Assembly: GCA_016932475.1 (NCBI GenBank)
Contig: JAFGCU010000036.1
Span: 1 to 38,668, forward strand
Direction of reading: 5' to 3'
Length of the DNA stretch: 38,668 nt
From: Anaerolineales bacterium
GTDB lineage: Bacteria; Chloroflexota; Anaerolineae; Anaerolineales; RBG-16-64-43
The translations under genes and the position numbers were made by a program. The notes under the pieces are model-generated. The model was not told the origin of the DNA, searched no databases, and worked only from the letters and a program-made list of their open reading frames with translations. Positions 32,451 through 38,668 of the stretch are shown here, piece by piece. Within the stretch, counting starts at the first letter, position 1, and every line of letters starts with the position of its first letter.

Positions 32451-33710
32451 CTAGGCGAATTTCGCCTTCAACTTGTGGACGCCGATCCAAAGGAAGATCA
32501 AACCCAATCCCGTCCCCACGGCGGCTGGAACGGCCGCCTCTATGGTGCCGCCGCCGCGCATCGCGGCGCTGAACCCGCGCAGGATCCATCCCTGGGGCGT
32601 GAACAGGTTGACCGTCTCGAACAGTGCGGGCGGATTGACAAACCATGTGGTCATCGTGCCGCCGGCCATCCCGGTCAGGATCACCGCGCCGCCCATGACC
32701 AGGAAGGCCTGCCGTGTGGTGCGCATAAAGGCGATCAGCATGATCCCGAAGCCGCCGGCGGCGACGACCAGCGCCGATCCATTGAGGATAACAAGTATGG
32801 GATCGCCCCATGCAATTCCAAAAAGCGCCTTCCCGATCCCGATCAACAGGATGACTTGCAGCGCCAATAGAATTTCGACGGTGGCGAATTTGCCGGTCAG
32901 GATTGCGGTTTTCGACGCGGGGGTCCGGAACAACCGCGCCAGCGTTCCCTGTTCCGCTTCGTGCAGCAGGGATTGGGCGGAGATGGCGCCGGTAAAAAAG
33001 GCGAAGAAGACCAGCATACCCAGCATGATCGGGCCGATCTGCGCCTTCATTACGGATTCGGATGGCTGCACCCGCGCCGAGGCTTCGTAGCGGACCGCCG
33101 GATGGATGCCCTGCCCAAGGCTTTCTCCGACACCCTGAGCCCAATCCCCGTAGCGCCGCATAATTTCAAGGCGGGAGTTATCGTCCAGCAGCGCCCCATC
33201 CTCCGCGGCGCGCCGGGCGGCTGTGTCGGCCGCGATCAACGAGCCGGCGAAACCGTCGAGGAAGTTGGTGACGACGTCGCGCACCACGGCCGGGCCGAGG
33301 GTGAGCGCCGGGTCGTGATAAATCTCGATCTCCGTTCGTCCCTCCCCGCCAAACAGCGCGGCGGTGAGGCCGGACGGGATGATCACGGCGACGTCCGTCT
33401 CGCGCGAGTCGACGGCGGCGCGCGCGGCAGCTTCGGAATCCCCGACTGTTGTGTCGAGCAGATCCCCCAGTTCGTCATTCCGGAACATATCCGCCAGCAA
33501 GTTCCCCGCCAGAAAATCCGGATATTGCTCCACGGGCCGGTCGAGGTTGACGAGCAGCACGCGCGTGGTCTGCACGGGAAGCCCGGAAGAGAGGTTGGAA
33601 AACGCCAGGTACGGGAGCCCGGCTTCCAGGAGCGGCAGGATCAGCATGAACGCCAGGGTAAACGGACTGCGCAAGGAGCGCATCAGGTCTTTCAAGGCAA
33701 TGTAAAACAT
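32451..33710 (-). CDS. ABC-2 type permease (first of pair)
   Basis: The 419-residue protein starts MFYIALKDLMRSLRSP, has one N-terminal span, an external domain of about 190 residues, then a C-terminal block of spans containing LHEAEQGTLARLFRTP, the conserved cytoplasmic segment of ABC-2 permeases that docks on the ATPase. Its domain order matches the permease at 31140, and the two likely form a heterodimer. AGGAG lies about 12 bases before the ATG. It follows the ATPase gene by 269 bases of repeats. Confidence 0.85.
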   Translation of the reverse strand: MFYIALKDLMRSLRSPFTLAFMLILPLLEAGLPYLAFSNLSSGLPVQTTRVLLVNLDRPVEQYPDFLAGNLLADMFRNDELGDLLDTTVGDSEAAARAAVDSRETDVAVIIPSGLTAALFGGEGRTEIEIYHDPALTLGPAVVRDVVTNFLDGFAGSLIAADTAARRAAEDGALLDDNSRLEIMRRYGDWAQGVGESLGQGIHPAVRYEASARVQPSESVMKAQIGPIMLGMLVFFAFFTGAISAQSLLHEAEQGTLARLFRTPASKTAILTGKFATVEILLALQVILLIGIGKALFGIAWGDPILVILNGSALVVAAGGFGIMLIAFMRTTRQAFLVMGGAVILTGMAGGTMTTWFVNPPALFETVNLFTPQGWILRGFSAAMRGGGTIEAAVPAAVGTGLGLIFLWIGVHKLKAKFA

Positions 33711-33766
33711 ATTATCGTTGTCTCCTGATCCGAACCAACCGGGAAGGCAGAATTTGCTCGATGGCG

Positions 33767-33854
33767 GCCACAAAGAACACAAGAAACACAAAATACACTA
33801 CGAATAATAAAAGTCCTTCCGAAATATTTTTGTGTCCTTTGTGCTCTTTGTGGC
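33767..33854. repeat. ACAAAG-type inverted repeat (long hairpin)
   Basis: A 27-base arm, GCCACAAAGAACACAAG and on (33767-33793), is matched in inverse by 33828-33854 with a few mismatches and an A/T-rich loop. It is A-rich on one arm, unlike its GC-rich surroundings, and is analogous in design to the CGCAGAG element at 11148. Confidence 0.75.
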
Positions 33855-33885
33855 GATAAGCACCATCATCGACCCGGATAAATTG

Positions 33886-33964
33886 CCGATCCCTCGCTGC
33901 GCTCGGGATGACTTATCATAAAAGTTTCGCTTGGAATGTCATGCCGAGCGAAGCGAGGCATCGG
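33886..33964. repeat. CCTCGCT-type inverted repeat pair
   Basis: CCGATCCCTCGCTGCGCTCG at 33886 (27-base arm to 33912) is matched in inverse at 33938-33964 with 24 of 27 positions agreeing. It ends 16 bases past the stop of the ATPase gene and may serve as its transcript end. Confidence 0.7.
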
Positions 33965-33979
33965 TTGGTTTGACTCGCT

Positions 33980-34924
33980 TCAATCCCGCAGCGCCTTGCC
34001 CGTCAGATGCAGGAAGACCGCTTCCAAATCCGGCTCCTGAATATCCATCCCGGTGATGTGCGTCTCCTCGCGGGCGGCGGATTCGAAAAGGGTGGGGAGG
34101 ACGCGCGTGCTGTCTTGGACGAGCAGGCGGACTCGCTCCCCCTCTTCGCTGACCGAATGGACGCCGGCCAGCATCCGCCACAACGCAAGCAATCCGGCCG
34201 GTTTGCGGCTGAGGGTCAGGGTGATGCGGTGCAGCCCGCCGACCATCCGCATAAGTTCGTTGTGCGTGCCCTGGGCGATGAGCCTGCCGTGATCCATGAT
34301 CGCAATCCGGTGCGAAAGCTCCTGGGCTTCCTCCATGTAATGGGTGGTGTAGAGGACGGTGACGCCGCGCGCGTTGATCTCCTTAACTCCGTCGAGGATG
34401 CGCCGGCGGCTTTGCGGGTCGATCCCGACGGTCGGCTCATCGAAGATGACGATCCTAGGTTCGTGCAGCAGGGCGATCCCGATGTTGAGCCGGCGCTGCA
34501 TCCCGCCGGAATACAGCCCGGCGCGATCGTGGCGGCGGTCGGCCAGGCCGGTCAGGTCGAGGACTTCGTCGACCCGCCGGGAGAGGCGGCTCCCGCGCAG
34601 CCCGTACATCCGGCCCCAGAAGACCAGGTTCTGATGCGCGCTCAGGTCGTCGTAGAGAGCGATCTCCTGCGGCACCACGCCGATCGTCCGTTTGACGGAC
34701 CCGGACGCGCGGGTGATGGAATGGCCCGCAATCAGCGCGTCTCCACCGCTCGGCGGAAGCAGGCAGGAGAGCATCGATATGGTCGTGCTCTTCCCGGCTC
34801 CGTTCGGCCCCAACAGGCTGAAGATCTCGCCTTCGCGGACGGTGAATTCGAGGTTGTGAACGGCCGGGAAACCGTTGTAGTTTTTTTTCAATCCTTTCAC
34901 TTGGATGGCGTTCGTCGAAGTCAT
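33980..34924 (-). CDS. ABC transporter ATP-binding protein (DrrA/CcmA-like)
   Basis: The 314-residue ATPase has Walker A GPNGAGKST, Q-loop VVPQEIALYDDL, signature YSGGMQRR, Walker B IVIFDEPT and switch His in YTTHYMEEA, then a C-terminal extension of about 90 residues typical of DrrA-like exporters. AAAGGA 7 bases before ATG 34922-34924 supports this start. It heads the operon with the two ABC-2 permeases and drives export of an unknown substrate. Confidence 0.9.
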   Translation of the reverse strand: MTSTNAIQVKGLKKNYNGFPAVHNLEFTVREGEIFSLLGPNGAGKSTTISMLSCLLPPSGGDALIAGHSITRASGSVKRTIGVVPQEIALYDDLSAHQNLVFWGRMYGLRGSRLSRRVDEVLDLTGLADRRHDRAGLYSGGMQRRLNIGIALLHEPRIVIFDEPTVGIDPQSRRRILDGVKEINARGVTVLYTTHYMEEAQELSHRIAIMDHGRLIAQGTHNELMRMVGGLHRITLTLSRKPAGLLALWRMLAGVHSVSEEGERVRLLVQDSTRVLPTLFESAAREETHITGMDIQEPDLEAVFLHLTGKALRD

Positions 34925-35149
34925 GGTTGGTCCTTTCCGTATTGCGTCCATGGTAGCCGGGAGGGGGGTGATCCGTGCTCACCCGATCGGGTGAACGGGG
35001 AGGGTGGTTTTCCAAGGGTGGTCGAGTAGCCCCGCGCAGGGTTTTCGTCCGGGCGTAGCGAGACCCGGTGCTTGTATTCGTTGAAACATTTCGTCGGCAA
35101 GGTTGTCTAAACAGAAGTGGAAAAGACCTTAACGAGCGGAGATCAAAAA

Positions 35150-35971
35150 GTGAATGCTTTGGTTTCTTCAACGGGAAAAAATCCGGCCGTCGGCGGACCG
35201 GTCCCGCAATATTCCCTTCCTAAGATATTATTCATGTTCGCCTGGCCGGCGGCGGTGTTCCTTCTACTGATTTATATTGCCGGCCCCGTATTTGCCCCCC
35301 CGGACGGCCCCGTCCCCACTTGGGTATACCTGACCATATCCATGCTGGCGAACGGATCGGAGTTGCTGGCGGCGGTCATCATCCTGCGCCGCGAAGGGTA
35401 TTCCCTGCGGTTCCATCGAGCCCTCCGCGCCCGAATCCACTGGCGTTTTCCGTCAACGTGGAAGCAATGGGGGATGGCGGTATTGGTTTTTATCCTGGTC
35501 TTCGCCGGGATTAAAACCCTCGGAGCGCTGACCCCGCACATCGCGGCTTGGGCCGATCTCCCCGCATGGATGCCGGGTTTTTTGAACCCGTCGCTTCCTT
35601 ACATGGATATCGCCGAAAAATACCGGGATGTTTCGCTCCCCGGCAACATTCCCTTTCTGATGATTACTCTGATTTTCCGGAGTTTTATCTTTAATATCAT
35701 GGGCGAGGAACTGTATTACCGGGGAGTCCTTCAGCCGAAAATGAAGGGGGTTTTCGGGAGATGGGCATGGGTGGCCAACGGATTCCTTTTTGCGGGGAAG
35801 CACGCCGCATTGTTCTGGATGATTCCCACCCTGATCCCTGTCGGTTTGGGATTGGCGTTCTTCTTTGATCCCCTGGGCAGCCTTCCACTCGCGATTCTCG
35901 CGCATTGGATCGGCAATGATCTGGATTTACTCCCCGAGATGATCATGGCTGTTTTTGGATCGAGCGGATAG
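35150..35971 (+). CDS. CPBP-family intramembrane metalloprotease, second copy
   Basis: The 273-residue polytopic protein has GEELYYRGVLQ (E-E-x3-R), FAGKHAALFW (F-x3-H) and HWIGND (H-x3-D), the CPBP motifs. I chose the GTG at 35150 because GGAGA lies 7 bases upstream; an in-frame GTG at 35117 would add 11 residues. The gene stands alone, facing away from the ABC operon with which it shares 225 bases of upstream DNA. It is not closely similar to the CPBP protein at 29349. Confidence 0.8.
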   Translation: MNALVSSTGKNPAVGGPVPQYSLPKILFMFAWPAAVFLLLIYIAGPVFAPPDGPVPTWVYLTISMLANGSELLAAVIILRREGYSLRFHRALRARIHWRFPSTWKQWGMAVLVFILVFAGIKTLGALTPHIAAWADLPAWMPGFLNPSLPYMDIAEKYRDVSLPGNIPFLMITLIFRSFIFNIMGEELYYRGVLQPKMKGVFGRWAWVANGFLFAGKHAALFWMIPTLIPVGLGLAFFFDPLGSLPLAILAHWIGNDLDLLPEMIMAVFGSSG

Positions 35972-36068
35972 GCCGCCGCAGCAATGCGCGGAGGAATGCA
36001 ACCCCCTTTATCCGGGATAAAAACGGATCGCCGCGCGCGATCGCAAGAGAGTACAAATATAGTACAAC

Positions 36069-36095
36069 CTTTGCGTCCTTGGCGGCTTTGCGGTG
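36069..36095. repeat. Half copy of the CGCAGAG-type repeat
   Basis: TTTGCGTCCTTGGCGGCTTT and the following GCGGTGAG match the right arm of the inverted repeat at 11197-11222 with several changes. No partner arm is seen nearby. It sits just after the stop of the regulator gene on the minus strand. Confidence 0.5.
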
Positions 36096-36103
36096 AGAAA
36101 GGT

Positions 36104-38668
36104 TTAGATCAGCTTCAATTCCTGCGCTCGCAGAAGCGCCTGGCTGCGGTTGTGGACCCCCAATTTGGCGAAGACACTCTTGACATGAGCCTTGACCGTA
36201 TTCAATGAGATGTACAGCGCCTCAGCGATTTCGGGGTTCGAGCGGCCGGCCGCGAGCAGACGCAGCACGTCCAATTCGCGCTCGCTGAGCGGTTCCGGCA
36301 GCGCGGATGGCGCGGCGGGCACGGCATGGGTGATGCGTTCGGCAAGCCCGGATTCCGGCGCAAGTTTCTTGATCATTGCGGCCGCGGATTCTCCTTCGTC
36401 GAGGTAGATCCGGGTGTAGCCTTCCGGCTCGGATAACGCCAAGGTACGCGCTAATTCCACCTTTGCCTGCGGATCGTCCGGGTCCCGCGCTGAAAAATTA
36501 ATCGCCCGCAGGAAGCCCGCCTCGATCTCGGAGGAGCGGCTGCCGCATTCGGATGCGGACCGCTGGATCCGCGCCAACAGCCGCTCGGCCGCGTCGAAGC
36601 GTCCCTGCGCGGTGAGCACACGCGCGAGTGTCAGCAACCCGGCCTCGCGGTGAAAGACGGGCTCTTCCTCCTCGGAATAACCGCTCTCCATAACCCACCG
36701 GACGGCATCCTCCAAATTTCCCGCTACCAGCGCAATCCGGGCCTGCTGCAGGAGCACCGAATCCAGCGACCAGGCCGAGATCTCGCTTGCCACCCGGCGG
36801 GCTTTTTCCAGCGTTGCGGTTGCGTCTTCCAATTTGCCCCGCCCGCGCTGGATGCGCGCCAAAACGGTATAGGCGGTCATCAGGATGTCGGCCTGCCCGA
36901 GCAACTCGCACATCTCAACACCCCTGGCCGCATATTCCAGCGCTTCGTCCAACCGGTCCCATTCGCGCAGGATGTCCGCCAGGTGGGCGAAAGCGTAACC
37001 CGGTGCGAGCATGACGGATGCCCCGGTCAGGCGCAGCCCGTCCTGATAAATCTGATACGCGGCGCGCAGGCGCCCGAGCGCGGCGGTGATCTGGGCCAGC
37101 GCCACGCTGGCGAGCATTGCATTGAATTGATTGCCGCCGGCCAGGCTCAGGGCCTTGGATTGTTCGAACGAACGGATGGCTGAATGGAAATCGCCGGCGT
37201 AACTGAAAGCCGCTCCCTGGATCAGCGCGGTGGTGGCGCTGATGACGAAATCCTCCGCCGTCAGCTGCGCCAGCGCTTCGCCGGCGTGCGCGGTCGCGGC
37301 GGGGATCGCGCCCTGGATGAAATCCGTCTGCGCGCGGACCGCCGCAATATACCCGCGAATGCGCTCCTGATCGGCCGCGGAGATTTCAGCTCCCGGCAAA
37401 GCCGCCTCCGTATCCTGCAATCGGGCCGCGATCTGATCGGCTTGACCGGTTAGGATGTACAGCCACGCATCCAGCACGCACAGCCACGGGCGGCCCCGGA
37501 TTGTTTCGTCGGGAAGCGAGCGCAGCCATTGGATCAGCGTCCCGAGTTCGCTGCGCGCCAGCAGGTCGAGGAAGATCCGTTCGAGGATTTGCGCGGCGCG
37601 CTCGTTGTCTTGCGCGGCCAAAGCGTGCCGGATCGCTCCGCCCGGGTCGTTGTTTTGCTCACACCAATCCGCCGCGCGGCGGTGCAGGCCGGGCAGGGCG
37701 CCGGGGGATTCTTCGCGCAGCTGGCGGGTCAGCAGGTTCGCAAACAGCGGGTGGTAGCGGTACCACCGCCGTTCCTGATCCAGCGGAAGCAGAAACAGGT
37801 TGGAGGATTCGAGATGTTCGAGCATGGCCTGCCCGTCCCGCCCATCCGTCAGGGAATCACAAAGCGGGGCGCACAGCTGTTCGAGGATCGAGGTGGAAAG
37901 AAGGAAGGAGCGGACTTCCGCCGGCTCGCGCTGCAGGACTTCCGCGAGCAGATAATCCAGCACGAAACGGTTGTTGCCGGTGAAGGTCTGAATAAAACCG
38001 GCCGGATCCGGATTGCCCTGCATCGAAAGCGCCGCCATCTGCAAACCGGCGATCCAACCCTCGGTTTGCGCATCAAGCGCGGCGACATCGGCCGCGGCAA
38101 GCGGCAACTTCATGGCCCGGGTCAGGAACTCGGAGGCCTCCTCCGCTGTGAAGCGCAGGTCCGCCGGCCGGAGCTCGGTCAGTTGCGCGCGCGCGCGCAG
38201 CCGCGCCAGGGGCAGGCTTTCGGGGTCGGCCCGTGTTCCGATCACCAGTTTGAGCGGATCGGGCATGTGCTCGGTGAAGAAGGTCAAGCCTTCGCGGATC
38301 GGCGCCGTCGTTATGAGGTGCAGGTCATCGAGCACCAGCAGGCTGGGAGAGGACGGCTGCGCTACGGAAATTTCGTTGATCAGGATTGTCAAAAACGCCT
38401 GGGGAGGGACCGGGCGCGAGGCGGTGAGTATCGGTAGGATCTCCCGGCCGGCCTCCGGCCATAGCCGCTGCAGCGCGGCGGTGAAATAAGACCAGAAGCG
38501 GGCGGGATCGTTGTCGTCCTCGTCCAATGCCAGCCACGCCGCAGGGCGGTTGGGATCGCTGCGCACCCAATCCGCGATCAGCGTGGTCTTGCCGAATCCG
38601 GCGGGTGCCGACAGCAGGATCACCCGGCCTTCCAGGCCGGCTTCGAGTTTTTCAAACAGCCGTGCCCG
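36104..38668 (-). CDS. MalT-like LuxR-family regulator (5' end outside window)
   Basis: 854 residues are visible and the frame is open to the right edge. It starts with the lead-in [20 protein letters not shown], then Walker [11 protein letters not shown] and Walker B-like LLVLDDLHL of the STAND ATPase module, then a winged-helix and TPR-like helical superstructure, and a C-terminal LuxR helix-turn-helix ([20 protein letters not shown] to [12 protein letters not shown]). These regulators bind an inducer through the TPR region, oligomerise with ATP and activate transcription. The inducer and target are unknown. It runs towards the CPBP gene and shows no special link to the RCC1 cluster. Confidence 0.92.
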   Translation of the reverse strand, partial: RARLFEKLEAGLEGRVILLSAPAGFGKTTLIADWVRSDPNRPAAWLALDEDDNDPARFWSYFTAALQRLWPEAGREILPILTASRPVPPQAFLTILINEISVAQPSSPSLLVLDDLHLITTAPIREGLTFFTEHMPDPLKLVIGTRADPESLPLARLRARAQLTELRPADLRFTAEEASEFLTRAMKLPLAAADVAALDAQTEGWIAGLQMAALSMQGNPDPAGFIQTFTGNNRFVLDYLLAEVLQREPAEVRSFLLSTSILEQLCAPLCDSLTDGRDGQAMLEHLESSNLFLLPLDQERRWYRYHPLFANLLTRQLREESPGALPGLHRRAADWCEQNNDPGGAIRHALAAQDNERAAQILERIFLDLLARSELGTLIQWLRSLPDETIRGRPWLCVLDAWLYILTGQADQIAARLQDTEAALPGAEISAADQERIRGYIAAVRAQTDFIQGAIPAATAHAGEALAQLTAEDFVISATTALIQGAAFSYAGDFHSAIRSFEQSKALSLAGGNQFNAMLASVALAQITAALGRLRAAYQIYQDGLRLTGASVMLAPGYAFAHLADILREWDRLDEALEYAARGVEMCELLGQADILMTAYTVLARIQRGRGKLEDATATLEKARRVASEISAWSLDSVLLQQARIALVAGNLEDAVRWVMESGYSEEEEPVFHREAGLLTLARVLTAQGRFDAAERLLARIQRSASECGSRSSEIEAGFLRAINFSARDPDDPQAKVELARTLALSEPEGYTRIYLDEGESAAAMIKKLAPESGLAERITHAVPAAPSALPEPLSERELDVLRLLAAGRSNPEIAEALYISLNTVKAHVKSVFAKLGVHNRSQALLRAQELKLI

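Noticed and set aside
34007-35029. Plus-strand open frame of 340 codons over the ABC ATPase
   Set aside because: The opposite strand has full Walker A, signature and Walker B motifs and a good ribosome site; this frame has none.

Overview
The window looks like a chromosomal stretch from a GC-rich, filament- or wall-forming bacterium, most likely Chloroflexota (Anaerolineae-like). This rests on gene style only: lipoproteins whose lipobox is followed by Pro/Thr-rich linkers, a MalT/LuxR-type giant regulator, an LCP wall-polymer transferase, MreB, CPBP proteases, and many hairpin-forming intergenic repeats. No rRNA, tRNA, CRISPR array, transposase or phage gene was seen.

Layout. 1-1760: two copies of the hydrogenase nickel-insertion gene hypA on the minus strand (the first cut by the window edge, the second frameshifted by a 5-base duplication) flank a plus-strand lipoprotein. 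1850-12400: plus-strand metabolic and surface genes: GH127-type beta-L-arabinofuranosidase, a polytopic GT-C-like membrane protein, a small TIGR04076-like protein, a beta-propeller lipoprotein, a DinB-like protein, a DUF4434 glycosidase-like protein, an N-acylglucosamine 2-epimerase (AGE), an AAC(3)-family acetyltransferase carrying an in-frame palindromic insert, and a tiny membrane protein. Between them lie tandem and dispersed repeats.

12500-26800 is the remarkable part: an LCP protein followed by three tandem RCC1-repeat lipoproteins, a minus-strand two-component system (OmpR-type regulator plus intramembrane-type histidine kinase), a fourth RCC1 lipoprotein diverging from the two-component system, a minus-strand MreB-like protein that has lost key ATPase residues, and a fifth RCC1 lipoprotein diverging from it. 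The five lipoproteins contain 14, 7, 7, 7 and 14 RCC1 blades. All 49 blades keep a pair of cysteines (C-x8-10-C), which suggests a disulfide across each blade. Two orphan decayed single blades (12532-12663 and about 18040-18190) are fossils of further copies. My inference is a family of lipid-anchored, disulfide-stapled seven-bladed propellers acting as extracytoplasmic binding proteins, placed next to cell-wall and signalling genes.

26820-38668: a minus-strand group (CPBP protease, methyltransferase, alpha/beta hydrolase, metallo-hydrolase), a Dph6-like ATP pyrophosphatase, an ABC-2 exporter (ATPase and two permeases), a plus-strand CPBP protease, and a MalT-like LuxR regulator that runs off the right edge. 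Coordinates, motifs and repeats were read by eye. Family names come from motif recognition, without any database search.
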